A DNA stretch of 64,000 nt from Legionella busanensis (GCF_900461525.1 NZ_UGOD01000001.1:2511001-2575000), one strand, 5' to 3'. Shown: positions 1 through 8,507, counted from the first letter of the stretch. Numbers and translations: made by a program. The notes: generated by a model from the letters alone, not told the origin.

Positions 1-59
1 TTATTCCAAGCATCGAGCCAGTCTAAAGCAAATTGCCACGCTATCTTTCTATTAATCAT
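1..59 (-). CDS. NTF2/SnoaL-like protein, N-terminal fragment
   Basis: The first 19 codons of a minus-strand gene run off the left edge of the window. The ATG lies at 59-57 and an AGGAAAG ribosome-binding site sits about 8 bases upstream. The visible peptide (starting MINRKIAWQFALDWLDAWN) has the W-x3-W-N type helix that commonly opens nuclear-transport-factor-2-like (SnoaL) proteins. It is only 15 bp downstream of the methyltransferase stop on the same strand, so the two are probably co-transcribed. Family assignment from 19 residues is an inference; that a gene starts here is better supported. Confidence 0.5.
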   Translation of the reverse strand, partial: MINRKIAWQFALDWLDAWN

Positions 60-74
60 ATAAAACTTTCCTCA

Positions 75-707
75 TTATTTCTGGCAGAAAACTCGTAAAG
101 CAGAATGCTTCACATAGGAATGATTTTTTTCAATGTGTGCAATATCTAGAATTTTAAATCGCGCGTTATTTAAAAGTACTTTTAATTCCTGCGCTGTGTA
201 ATAAGATAAATATTTTTTGATATCACCCTTATAACGTGTGTCTACCTCAAGTCCTTCGCCAGTACCCTGCTTTAAAGCCAAATAAAAATAACCGCCTTTT
301 TTTAAAATCTTATTTATAGTCATTAAAATTTCAGGAAGAACATTTTTGGGTATATGCCCTAAAGAGCAAGCTGACCATACGCCATCAAATGAGGATTCTG
401 AAAAACTTAGTTCCTCAATATCCATTATTTTGAAAGTAGCTAGTGGCGCATGCTCTTTTGCAATTGCAAGCAATTCAGGACAAAAATCAATACCGGTTAC
501 TGTAAATCCCTTCTCTGAAAAAATTTTTGCATCTCGACCAGAACCGCAGCCAATATCTATAATAGTTCCTTTAGGGGGAAGCAAGGATGCTAGTTTGTCA
601 ATTGACTGATTTGGTGCAAGCTGCATAACATTTTTGGCAAATTCTTTAGCAGTTAGTTGATAACTTACTTTGGTTATATCTTTATAAGATTGCATTGAGT
701 CACTCAT
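75..707 (-). CDS. class I SAM-dependent methyltransferase
   Basis: This is a small cytoplasmic methyltransferase of the ubiE/tehB-like type. The SAM-binding motif I, IIDIGCGSGRD, lies about 50 residues in and is followed by an acidic residue after strand 2 (TGIDFCPELL) and a post-II segment (FDGVWSACSLGHIP), which is the normal class I order. The C-terminus closes with a typical beta-hairpin. The substrate cannot be read from the sequence. The frame is open upstream to a TTG at 788, but I favour the ATG at 707 (peptide MSDSMQSYKDITK), with 716 also possible; none has a strong ribosome-binding site. The start lies divergent to lldD, separated by about 200 bp. Confidence 0.8.
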   Translation of the reverse strand: MSDSMQSYKDITKVSYQLTAKEFAKNVMQLAPNQSIDKLASLLPPKGTIIDIGCGSGRDAKIFSEKGFTVTGIDFCPELLAIAKEHAPLATFKIMDIEELSFSESSFDGVWSACSLGHIPKNVLPEILMTINKILKKGGYFYLALKQGTGEGLEVDTRYKGDIKKYLSYYTAQELKVLLNNARFKILDIAHIEKNHSYVKHSALRVFCQK

Positions 708-880
708 TTTACGCATACTTAGCAAATTTTCTACATCTGATTGTACAGTAAAGAAATTTATAATGACAACTAGCGCTTGTCTTTCCAATCAGAAAAGAAC
801 TTGCTAATAAAAGACTAATAAAGGCAAAAGCTAAATGATTTTCTAGTATTCGAGTCCCCTAAACTTTAGTAAGATTAAAC

Positions 881-886
881 TATAAT
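881..886 (+). promoter_or_regulatory. candidate -10 box for lldD
   Basis: A perfect TATAAT lies 25 bp upstream of the lldD ATG, giving a leader of about 18 nt. No good -35 hexamer is seen 16-18 bp upstream, so the promoter may be extended or activator-dependent. Confidence 0.4.
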
Positions 887-910
887 GGAATAATTTGTTT
901 GGGATTTAGG

Positions 911-2047
911 ATGATCATATCTTCTTCTTTAGATTACCGAATTGCTGCAAAACGTAAATTACCGCGCTTTTTATTTGATTATATTGATGGTGGTGCCTAT
1001 ACAGAGCAAACGTTGCGGGCAAATATGGTCGATCTTCAGCGCATGTTATTAAAGCAGCGCGTTCTTAGAAAAATCGATAAATTAAATCTTGAAGTAGAAC
1101 TTTTCAAAGAAAAATTAAATATACCGATTATCTTAGGCCCTGTAGGTCTAACTGGCATGTATGCCCGTCGCGGCGAAGTTAAGGCTGCAAAAGCTGCCGC
1201 AAAAAAAGGGATTCCATTTGTCCTATCCACAGTGTCAGTGTGTTCTTTGGAAGAAGTTTCTGCCCAAAGCCCAAAACCTATTTGGTTCCAACTTTATGTC
1301 CTTAAAGATCGTGGCTTTATGAAACATGTTCTCGAAAGAGCGCAAGCTGCAGGCATCCATAATTTGGTGTTTACTGTAGATATGCCTATGCCAGGTGCAA
1401 GATATCGTGATGCCCATTCAGGGTTATCTGGTCCATTTAGAAAATCTAGGCGAATGTTACAAGTGTTGTTTAAGCCCGAATGGGCTTTACAAGTTGGCAT
1501 GTTGGGCCGACCGCATAGTTTAGGAAATATCTCAGCTTACATGAACCAACCCATTGGTTTAGAGGATTATATGGGATGGCTAAATAAAAATTTTGATCCC
1601 TCTATTAGTTGGGCTGATTTAGAATGGATACGAAATTTTTGGAAAGGCCCTATGCTTATAAAAGGGATTTTAGACGCTAAAGATGCCCGAGAGGCGCTAA
1701 AATTAGGTGCTGATGGGATTATTGTTTCAAATCATGGCGGGCGTCAATTGGATGGGGCTTTATCTACGACTAAAGCACTTCCCCCTATAACAGACGCTGT
1801 TGGAGACGATCTAACTATTTTAGTTGATTCAGGTATCCGCTCAGGGCTTGATGTCGTTCGTATGCTAGCTTTAGGGGCAAAAGCTGTTTTATTGGGAAGA
1901 TCATTTATTTATGCTTTAGCAGCTAAGGGACAAGAAGGCGTAGAAAATTTATTGGATATTTTTACTGCTGAAATGCAAATTGCGATGACCTTGACAGGAA
2001 TTAATTCAATTTCACAAATCAATCAGTCTATTCTTATTCTAGAATAG
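911..2047 (+). CDS. lldD: L-lactate dehydrogenase (FMN-dependent, LldD type)
   Basis: Membrane-associated flavoenzyme of the alpha-hydroxy-acid oxidase family that oxidises L-lactate to pyruvate and passes electrons to the respiratory chain. The N-terminus ([10 protein letters not shown]) and the core match the E. coli LldD pattern closely. FMN and substrate motifs are present in order: [49 protein letters not shown], and the catalytic [11 protein letters not shown] followed by [12 protein letters not shown] and [10 protein letters not shown]. The predicted protein is 378 residues, near the family norm (about 380-396). The ATG at 911 is chosen because it reproduces the LldD N-terminus; a TTG at 899 is in frame but less likely. 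No lactate permease or LldR regulator is adjacent. Confidence 0.93.
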   Translation: MIISSSLDYRIAAKRKLPRFLFDYIDGGAYTEQTLRANMVDLQRMLLKQRVLRKIDKLNLEVELFKEKLNIPIILGPVGLTGMYARRGEVKAAKAAAKKGIPFVLSTVSVCSLEEVSAQSPKPIWFQLYVLKDRGFMKHVLERAQAAGIHNLVFTVDMPMPGARYRDAHSGLSGPFRKSRRMLQVLFKPEWALQVGMLGRPHSLGNISAYMNQPIGLEDYMGWLNKNFDPSISWADLEWIRNFWKGPMLIKGILDAKDAREALKLGADGIIVSNHGGRQLDGALSTTKALPPITDAVGDDLTILVDSGIRSGLDVVRMLALGAKAVLLGRSFIYALAAKGQEGVENLLDIFTAEMQIAMTLTGINSISQINQSILILE

Positions 2048-2054
2048 ATGCTGT

Positions 2055-2107
2055 AAAAATCTAAGCTATAAAACGAATGCTATGCTCTTCGCTTGCCTTA
2101 GATTTTA
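2055..2107 (+). terminator. possible terminator after lldD
   Basis: The inverted repeat AAAATCTAAG (2056-2065) / CTTAGATTTT (2097-2106) begins 8 bp after the lldD stop codon. The loop is long (about 31 nt) and the T-tract is short, so this is a weak call. Confidence 0.3.
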
Positions 2108-2245
2108 TTGGCCATAACTGACCCTTTTAGTAATACTTTATGTGCAATATTTCCTTTAATTTATTTTCTATTTTTAGGTAAAATAACTATACAATAATTC
2201 GTTGTAACAAAATTACTTATTTTTAAACTTCATACTTTAAAAATC

Positions 2246-2932
2246 TTATACTCCCACTCTCATAGCAAATGCTTCATTTGGGTCTGGAGGCATGGCCCCT
2301 ATTTCTAAATCTAAAACTTTAACTTTTTCTGCAGATACAACATATGGGCAGTTTAAGTGAGTTGCATGGGCAAATAAATTATAATGGCTTTCGACATTTT
2401 GTGTTTCAATTAATCCGATTGCTGGATCATAAATAATCCAGGTTCCATCATCCCAAATATCTCGAACAATAATACAATGATCACATTGATTAGTTGTTTT
2501 GACACCTAACATAATTATTTTAGATTTCAAATTCTCTTTGTAGTTAAACTTATTTGCGTGGGAAATCTCATCTAATTCTTTAATATCAGAATACAGATTA
2601 TATAATGCGAGCGTTTTTATAATTGCCTCAGACTGCATTCCTCTTCGTTGAATTGAATTTCCACCAGGATTTAACATCCCGGCTAACTGCCGTTGCTCTA
2701 TTAATTCTGCAATGAATGTTCTGCGATCAGCTTTTACCTCGGCAGGATGTGATTTATAGCCGAAAACAAATTGTTGGGTGACTAAACGTAAATAAGCTTC
2801 ATTTACACAGTTATCTTCCCCAATAAGTTTAATAATATTAGCAATACAAGCTACAGCACAGGAAGAAACTCTTTCCTGCATGTAAATAGAATGAGTCTGG
2901 CCGCGCGAATCAATAAAATTTTTAAAAGGCAT
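2246..2932 (-). CDS. papain-fold (C39-like) cysteine peptidase, effector candidate
   Basis: The 228-residue protein has the layout of a C39-like papain-fold peptidase. An oxyanion Gln (Q19) sits six residues before the likely nucleophile C25 in the SSCAVAC motif. The His is H152 in DHCIIV, and the Asp is D169 in IIYDPA. C39 domains normally trim leader peptides inside ABC exporters, but here the domain stands alone with no transporter nearby. Free-standing C39-like or AvrRpt2-like proteases are a known effector type. There is no signal peptide. A tandem CTTAAA/CTTAAT pair lies upstream at 2990-3006. No clear ribosome-binding site precedes the ATG. The catalytic assignment is motif-based; the effector role is inference. 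Confidence 0.65.
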   Translation of the reverse strand: MPFKNFIDSRGQTHSIYMQERVSSCAVACIANIIKLIGEDNCVNEAYLRLVTQQFVFGYKSHPAEVKADRRTFIAELIEQRQLAGMLNPGGNSIQRRGMQSEAIIKTLALYNLYSDIKELDEISHANKFNYKENLKSKIIMLGVKTTNQCDHCIIVRDIWDDGTWIIYDPAIGLIETQNVESHYNLFAHATHLNCPYVVSAEKVKVLDLEIGAMPPDPNEAFAMRVGV

Positions 2933-2989
2933 AAAATTTTATTAATAGTAAAGTTGGCTTTTATCTTATCATTTTATTCTTAATAAATT

Positions 2990-3006
2990 ATTAAGTTAGC
3001 TTTAAG
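2990..3006 (-). promoter_or_regulatory. candidate PmrA box upstream of the C39-like peptidase
   Basis: Reading the minus strand, CTTAAA and CTTAAT occur with an 11-bp period (GCTAA between them). This is the tandem half-site layout described for Legionella and Coxiella PmrA. A possible -10 (TAAAAT, 2976-2971) follows about 13 bp downstream, and the gene starts at 2932. The region is AT-rich, so chance matches must be considered. Confidence 0.4.
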
Positions 3007-3212
3007 GCTTTAAAGAGAGTTCCTAAAATTAGGATTTGAGCTCTTAAAACTATAAGTGTAGCCGATTCTGAAAAATAGGATTAATAATATTTTTATTATG
3101 CATCAATTACTTTTAGATAAAATAAGTATAATCCCTATTCTTAAACATATTCATTTTCTGATATTCAATATTATTATAATATTTATATCTATCTACATAC
3201 TGGAACTTTCTA

Positions 3213-4133
3213 ATGCTCATTAAAAAACTTGATAATTTAGATTTTGGTTATAGTGCAGATGAGCGTTTTTTTCATTTAAGTTTGACAGGTTTATTTGATT
3301 CAGTAAGAAAAGCAGCAAGGGATGCAGTTTTTGGATTAAATCTTTTGGGTGGGATTTATGCTAGGTGTGAGCATATCTCAGAAATGTATAAATCAGTTTA
3401 TCCAACTGATAGCGCACAAATTGATATAAGCATTGATCTTAAGGAATTTGATAGAATCATATTGCTTTTTCGTTATTGTAATCAAATTGGTATCAATATT
3501 CATCCTGAAGATTTATATACGTTCGATAACGGTGCAATGTACAATTATAAAATAAATGAATCTGCATTTGGTACGGCCAAAGTAGGTTTTTATTTAGCCG
3601 CCGCTAAAAAAATCGCCGATGATATGAAAGAGCCTCTGGAATTAAAAGATTATACTTTGCCAACTAATAGAAATTTCTGGTTACAAGAAGAAATAACCTC
3701 ACATGCTAAAAATGAATACACCGCTTACAAAGAAAAGTGGACAAAAAATTTATCTTTTTTCAAATTGCATCCAGATAATCTTGAGGCAAAACAGAAAGTG
3801 ATTAAAGCGAGTATCGATCATATTACAACGATTGTAGTAAACATGGTTAATAGTCATCCCAAGAATCCAAACTACTATGATACAAGTATCGGTTGGTATT
3901 ATTTAAATAACTATGTACATTTACAAGACCATTTGAAAAAATTTCCTGACTTTCTAATGAAGAACCCTAAATACTTTGAAGAAGAATTCTCTTTAATCCG
4001 TGATGAAGACATGGGTAAATTTAAGTTGCTTGCCAATAAATATATAAACCTTAGAAAACAACAAGAGGATTTTGATAGCTCCAAACAAAGTATAACAGAG
4101 CAGCAATCTAGCAACTACTGTACGTTGCTTTGA
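3213..4133 (+). CDS. unknown protein with C-terminal CaaX box, effector candidate
   Basis: I do not recognise the 306-residue body. It is soluble, without a signal peptide or convincing membrane segment, and reads as mainly helical with Lys- and aromatic-rich stretches. The striking point is the tail: a low-complexity, Gln/Ser-rich linker from about residue 285 leads to the final four residues C-T-L-L. That is a eukaryotic CaaX prenylation box; a final Leu favours geranylgeranylation. Several Legionella Dot/Icm effectors use host prenylation through such boxes. A weak GGAAC precedes the ATG. The gene is flanked by the C39-like peptidase (divergent) and a decayed NTF2-like gene. Function unknown; the host-prenylation role is inference. 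Confidence 0.6.
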   Translation: MLIKKLDNLDFGYSADERFFHLSLTGLFDSVRKAARDAVFGLNLLGGIYARCEHISEMYKSVYPTDSAQIDISIDLKEFDRIILLFRYCNQIGINIHPEDLYTFDNGAMYNYKINESAFGTAKVGFYLAAAKKIADDMKEPLELKDYTLPTNRNFWLQEEITSHAKNEYTAYKEKWTKNLSFFKLHPDNLEAKQKVIKASIDHITTIVVNMVNSHPKNPNYYDTSIGWYYLNNYVHLQDHLKKFPDFLMKNPKYFEEEFSLIRDEDMGKFKLLANKYINLRKQQEDFDSSKQSITEQQSSNYCTLL

Positions 4134-4504
4134 AGGCTGGTTAGCTTCCATACGTATTTAAACTTGATTGATTTGCAATGTTTAGCCCAGCTAATGTCTG
4201 CCATTCATTTGCAAAGAACCAGCTAATGCATGTTTGGCAGAAAAGTGAGCATAGCCTTGACTAAACAGTGTCTAATCAGGGATTTACTCTTTCTAGTACC
4301 CATTAATATAGATAGTATAATAAAATTAAAAAGATCATTTAGAGGTTAACACTTAACTTACACCATCCCTCTATAAGTACCTTTTACCATTTTGCTATAT
4401 AGCTGCTTCAGGATGACTATATGATTATAATCAACCGCTAGGAACCATTCTTAAATATTGATAAACTTATTTAATGTATTAAGTGAGCTATTATAACAAC
4501 TCAC

Positions 4505-4949
4505 GATGAAGCAAATAAATTTGCATTCGATTCCTTTATAATGGCGTTTGCGCCAGGAAATGACTATCTGCTTGATCAATAGTTCTCTTCTGACCTCGTA
4601 TTATTTAATCATTCAGCATCAAAGCAATTTAATTTAAATGATTTAAAATCAAAGTTGCCTAATATAGGAATTTAAAAAGTGAAATTAAGGATATTATTGT
4701 TACACCCGATCGTATTACATTTCATGTAAAACAAAACGCATTTTATGTTCCAGAGAATAAACCTGTTATATTAGATGTTATGAACTTCTATAAATTGTTT
4801 AATGGCAAAGTCAAGGAATGGCAAATGTGGTTTAATCAAGGTAGTGCTCATGAAAAATTTAAATGCCGCATGAAGCATTTAATTATGAAAATGCTTTTAT
4901 ACCTTGTTTGTCTAGTAACCACTTAAGCCATTGGCCACCTTTAAATTAA
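4505..4949 (+). pseudogene. decayed NTF2/SnoaL-like gene
   Basis: The long gap between the CaaX gene and the L,D-transpeptidase contains a broken coding sequence. In one frame (from about 4484, clear from 4505) it reads EANKFAFDSFIMAFAPGND, meets an in-frame TAG at 4580, and continues in the same frame as SSDLVLFNHSASKQFN to a TAA near 4672. The reading then moves to another frame at about 4675 (EIKDIIVTPDRITFHV, then MNFYKL and VKEWQMWFN). Near 4860 it moves to a third frame ending PHEAFNYENAFIPC to a stop at 4947-4949. DRITFHV and VKEWQMWFN are typical of SnoaL/NTF2-like strands. One nonsense codon plus two frameshifts make this a pseudogene. 4134-4480 shows nothing recognisable. Confidence 0.6.
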
Positions 4950-5012
4950 ATTTAAAGAACTATTAACCAAGGGCTATAATTTTTAATTGCCTACCAACCT
5001 AGGTAATAGTAA

Positions 5013-5711
5013 ATGAATTATAAATGTCAGATATCATTAATTATTTTGGCCATATGGATATCGGTCAATAGTCCTTTAAGAGCTAATAATAAGGGTAAAG
5101 ATCCTTGCCAAAGCTTAAGTACTTCTAGCTATGTAAAAAAAATATTACCTTATACGTCGCAAATTATTGTTATTGATTCAATAGGTGGCATTAAGGCTAA
5201 TATGACACTTTGCCAACGTCAGGGAAGCATATGGAAACCTATGTTCCTAACCTCTTTTAGAGCCGTTATAGGAAAAAATGGAATAGCCTCAATTGGAAAA
5301 AAGAAAGAGAGTGATTTAAAAACACCTGCAGGACTATATCCTATTGGAGAAGCATTCGGCACTAAACCATTGGCGCTTAAAATGGATTATAAATATATTA
5401 CAGTAAATGATAAATTTATCGATGATGTAAATAGCAGATATTATAATAGGTGGGTATCTGGTTCAAAGAATGCTAAAAGCTATGAATCAATGCTCATAGA
5501 ACCTTATACTTATGGCGCGGTAATAAACTATAATATGAAGCCAATAATAAAAGGCGCAGGCAGTGCTATCTTTATACATCTATGGCGATCACCTAATACA
5601 CCAACAGCTGGTTGCATCGCTTTGAATAAAAAGCATTTATTAGAAATGTTGTATTGGCTGGATAAGGCGCAACATCCCTATATTCTTATACATGAAGTTT
5701 TAAAAAATTAA
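5013..5711 (+). CDS. L,D-transpeptidase (YkuD domain), exported
   Basis: Periplasmic enzyme expected to cross-link or modify peptidoglycan through a catalytic cysteine. An N-terminal signal peptide (hydrophobic run to about residue 22, then RAN) is followed by a YkuD domain from about residue 50. The catalytic signature is H189 in FIHLWRS and C201 in PTAGCIAL, 12 residues apart, with substrate-loop residues K103-TPAGLYPIGE. The spacing and the AGC instead of the usual HGC resemble the YafK-like branch more than Ykud proper. It has an AGGTAATAGTAA leader before the ATG. A second L,D-transpeptidase lies at 61872-62450. Confidence 0.82.
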   Translation: MNYKCQISLIILAIWISVNSPLRANNKGKDPCQSLSTSSYVKKILPYTSQIIVIDSIGGIKANMTLCQRQGSIWKPMFLTSFRAVIGKNGIASIGKKKESDLKTPAGLYPIGEAFGTKPLALKMDYKYITVNDKFIDDVNSRYYNRWVSGSKNAKSYESMLIEPYTYGAVINYNMKPIIKGAGSAIFIHLWRSPNTPTAGCIALNKKHLLEMLYWLDKAQHPYILIHEVLKN

Positions 5712-6196
5712 TGAAAAAGCTATTTAAATACACTTATTACTTTCAATCATCTTAAAAGATTAGGAAATTTAGAACTCCTTCCCCTCTTAAGGAAGTATTT
5801 TTAGTTTTTATTATAAGGTAAGTTTTTTTGGTAATGTGCTAAATATTCGTCCTTTTTAAAATAAAATATTTCTATATCAAAAGGAATTTAAACAAAATTA
5901 TACTTAACTCAAAACATACCAACTATTTCCCGAACTACTACACAGGCTTATCCCCAGAAATTGTGAATAACTTTAAACTTAATATTTTTCTATACTACAT
6001 AAAATCATGAGGTTCCGTAGTCATTTAGAAACCATCCTTTAATAATATAAATACACTAAAACAAGCCTGCCTCTAGTTTTAACGAAGATTTAAGCTAACA
6101 AATTATAAAATATCCATTTTTAATACAAACTCTTAAGGTTAGCTTAATATTTAGTCACTATAATTCGAAACCTTTCAAATTACTTTTCATTTTCAT
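5712..6196. other. intergenic stretch, AT-rich
   Basis: The 485 bp before the amidotransferase gene contain no convincing gene. TTATCCCCA (5948-5956) and TGTGAATAA (5962-5970) look like an inverted pair of DnaA-box-like 9-mers, but nothing else suggests an origin. The candidate PmrA box at 6132-6148 and a TATAAT at 6159-6164 lie at its right end. Confidence 0.5.
6132..6164 (+). promoter_or_regulatory. candidate PmrA box plus -10 for the amidotransferase gene
   Basis: CTTAAG (6132-6137), five bases, then CTTAAT (6143-6148) followed by ATT gives the 11-bp tandem half-site pattern. A perfect TATAAT follows at 6159-6164, 10 bp after the second half-site, and the ATG is at 6197, so the leader would be about 26 nt. 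This is the best of the PmrA-like sites in the window. Confidence 0.55.
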
Positions 6197-7438
6197 ATGA
6201 CTAAAATTAAAGTTGCTGTAACTTACAGTCCTGAAGTTGGTGGAGTTAGTGTTCTATCACTGAAGGAATCATTTACCTCGGCAAATTTTGAAGTGATTGA
6301 TGCTGATTATAGAGAAATAATGAGAGCCATACCTCAGGAAGGGTTTACGGAGGCATATGCTACTTCTGAAGGCCGTAATAAGCTTTTTGCCCATGCTAAG
6401 TATATGGCTGGACAACTTCTAAATAATGTATCCTGTTTAGCATTATCCGGTAACTCATCAATGATTGATCCTCTTCTATTTAATGAAAATCGCACTACAA
6501 ATGATCAGTATGATTTTTCGCGAACCATTGCTGAGCTAGCTTTAATCCATGTAGCCACCCAAAGAGGGATGCCTATTTTAGGAGTCTGTGGGGGGCATCA
6601 AGCACTGGCTGTTTATAATGGGTGTACAGTTAAGCCGTTAAGCGAAGCTGAACTAGGAAAGCAGAAATTTCGTTCTTATGACAAAATCATTTTCACCATG
6701 CAATCTCTTTTAGGTCAAATTTTTAAAGACGAAAAAAATTCATCTTCTGACTCTAAAATGTTGGATAGGGATTTTTTTGGGGCCCATAGACAAGTTGTTA
6801 ACCAATTAGGTGAGTATTTAATTGTAACAGCTTGGTCAAGCGATAACCAGTTTATTGAAGCACTTGAAGGCGAATATGGTGCTCCCGTCATTGGTACTCA
6901 ATTTCATCCTGAAGTTACAGTACATGGTTTACCGCCTGATTCAGCTTATATAGGCAGCCAAGAAGACATTCAAATTAGCTTAAAATTATTTCGCTTTTTT
7001 TATGATGCAGCTCAAGCCTATGATATTAAAAAAAGTATCCAAACAGAACTAGAAACAGGCGCTAAGAAACTTAAAAAAATAGAATTAAACGTAAGTATAG
7101 ATAAGCTATCAATCAATGCACATGAAATAAAAAGTAGTATTCAAGCTCAGGACAATATAACGAACAATTATGAAACTGCACAAATTCCTTTCATGGCTGC
7201 CAAAGTGAATACACCTGCCAAAATTAATACATCTACTAAAATTCATGCACCTGCTCAAGATGATACACCGGCTAAAGTTAATGCACCGGCTAAAGTTAAT
7301 GCACCGGCTAAAGTTGATACACCTGCCAAAATCATGCGCAATAATTATGCTACTTTTTGGCAAGAAAAAGAAGTACAGACTTTAAACAGCGTTAATGCAC
7401 AGCATAAGCAAGGTAACGGGACAATAACAATTCCGTAA
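6197..7438 (+). CDS. class I glutamine amidotransferase-like hydrolase (C26) with repeat tail
   Basis: Residues 1-275 form a class I glutamine-amidotransferase/gamma-glutamyl hydrolase fold. The nucleophile elbow is ILGVCGGHQAL with C131, and the His-Glu pair is H237/E239 in GTQFHPEV. The domain resembles gamma-glutamyl-GABA hydrolases. After it comes a roughly 140-residue tail absent from ordinary family members. It contains seven 6-residue units of the A-P-A-K-V-N type (residues 337-378) encoded by an 18-bp tandem repeat at 7205-7330. There is no signal peptide and no Shine-Dalgarno before the ATG. Possible jobs are gamma-glutamyl bond hydrolysis in the bacterium or, given the PmrA-like box and unusual tail, action in a host cell; the latter is inference. 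Confidence 0.72.
   Translation: MTKIKVAVTYSPEVGGVSVLSLKESFTSANFEVIDADYREIMRAIPQEGFTEAYATSEGRNKLFAHAKYMAGQLLNNVSCLALSGNSSMIDPLLFNENRTTNDQYDFSRTIAELALIHVATQRGMPILGVCGGHQALAVYNGCTVKPLSEAELGKQKFRSYDKIIFTMQSLLGQIFKDEKNSSSDSKMLDRDFFGAHRQVVNQLGEYLIVTAWSSDNQFIEALEGEYGAPVIGTQFHPEVTVHGLPPDSAYIGSQEDIQISLKLFRFFYDAAQAYDIKKSIQTELETGAKKLKKIELNVSIDKLSINAHEIKSSIQAQDNITNNYETAQIPFMAAKVNTPAKINTSTKIHAPAQDDTPAKVNAPAKVNAPAKVDTPAKIMRNNYATFWQEKEVQTLNSVNAQHKQGNGTITIP
7205..7330 (+). repeat. 18-bp tandem repeat in coding sequence
   Basis: Seven units of 18 bp encode six-residue units of the form V-N-[TA]-P-A-K. Units 5 and 6 are identical in DNA (GCACCGGCTAAAGTTAAT), while the outer ones have diverged, as expected for replication-slippage growth from the middle. 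Confidence 0.85.
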
Positions 7439-7543
7439 GTCCTATTTAAATCTATAGGTTGTGATTTTAATTCCTAAGAAATTTAAAATGACAACCTATA
7501 TCATTTTATGTATAAACTTTTAGACAAATTAGAATTAATTCTT

Positions 7544-8281
7544 TTATATTGAAGGTGATACAGGGTTAACTCCTACAATTGCTTTATCAATATATTGATT
7601 GACAATTTCTTCTACTTCCTTTTGATAAGTTCTAAATTCGCTTTCTGATTTTGGATAAGGTAAAAGCCCAATTAACACTTCTGCTTTATGATAATAGCAA
7701 TTATCATCTTTCAACATTTCATTGATATGCCAAAATATATCATCTGGCAATTTACTGCAAATTTTTTCAATAAGTCGCTTTTCTTCAGTTTCTACTGTGG
7801 TTTTCGATACAAATTTAGCTTCAGAATTAAAAAAACGATATAGGGGATTAGTTTGCGGGGTTCGAGTTAATCTAGCTAATTGTTTATCTCTAAAACAAGT
7901 GACTTTATTAAATAAATCTTGGGTCGTGACTTTATTTCTAAACCATTCGGGTAGTAATGCAGTTATACGATCAAAATCAGCTGAATTATTACTAGCAATA
8001 ATAATATATTCTAAGGTTATACAGCCAGCAAATACATCCTTTCCTATTGATCTTATACTAACTGGTATTTCCAATGTATGTAAATTATTACAACCATAAA
8101 ATGCCCAATTCCCAATAGAGGTTACACCATTAGGAATTACTAATTTGCGCAAATCAATGCAATTTTCAAATGCACTCTCACCAATTAAGGTGATTCCTGC
8201 AGGAAGGTGAAAAACACCATCAGAAGTAATATTATCTTTGGTTACTCTTAAGAATGTTTTACTATCTATGTTTAACTGCAT
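7544..8281 (-). CDS. leucine-rich-repeat (BspA/LRR_5-like) protein
   Basis: Residues about 20-100 contain three LRR_5-type repeats with the signature I-G-x-x-A/V-F-x-x-C-x-x-L: SAFENCIDLRKLVIP, WAFYGCNNLHTLEIP and DVFAGCITLEYI. The remaining 140 residues (PLYRFFNSEAKFVS onward) are helical and not recognised. There is no signal peptide, so it is not a surface BspA-type adhesin; a cytoplasmic or translocated protein-binding role is likelier. Leucine-rich repeats are a recurrent eukaryotic-like element of Legionella effectors. AGGA precedes the ATG closely. A near-miss PmrA motif lies at 8344-8360. Confidence 0.7.
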   Translation of the reverse strand: MQLNIDSKTFLRVTKDNITSDGVFHLPAGITLIGESAFENCIDLRKLVIPNGVTSIGNWAFYGCNNLHTLEIPVSIRSIGKDVFAGCITLEYIIIASNNSADFDRITALLPEWFRNKVTTQDLFNKVTCFRDKQLARLTRTPQTNPLYRFFNSEAKFVSKTTVETEEKRLIEKICSKLPDDIFWHINEMLKDDNCYYHKAEVLIGLLPYPKSESEFRTYQKEVEEIVNQYIDKAIVGVNPVSPSI

Positions 8282-8491
8282 TTCCTACCCATAAGAATAT
8301 GAGGCAACATAAATTAATTTTTGTACCTCTTCTTTAACAAAAAAATTAAGAAATATTAAAAAAATCCTCAATATTATTTTAATGAAGCCCCTGATTGGAA
8401 TGGACTATATTAACTAAAATAAATTAAACAAATACGGTGTTATTATAACCTAGGTAATAATTCAAATGAAATAACTATTACTAATTAGTCC

Positions 8492-8507
8492 CCCTGCCTA
8501 CGCAGGG
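8492..8507. terminator. GC-rich hairpin between the LRR gene and dps
   Basis: CCCTGC (8492-8497), loop CTAC, GCAGGG (8502-8507) lies 27 bp beyond the dps stop. No T-tract follows on either strand, so it is a structured mRNA end or the remains of a palindromic repeat rather than a textbook terminator. Confidence 0.3.

Noticed and set aside
5948-5970. Two DnaA-box-like 9-mers facing each other
   Set aside because: Only two sites, one with a mismatch, no AT-rich unwinding array and no dnaA, dnaN or rep gene nearby. Chance or incidental DnaA binding is likelier than an origin.
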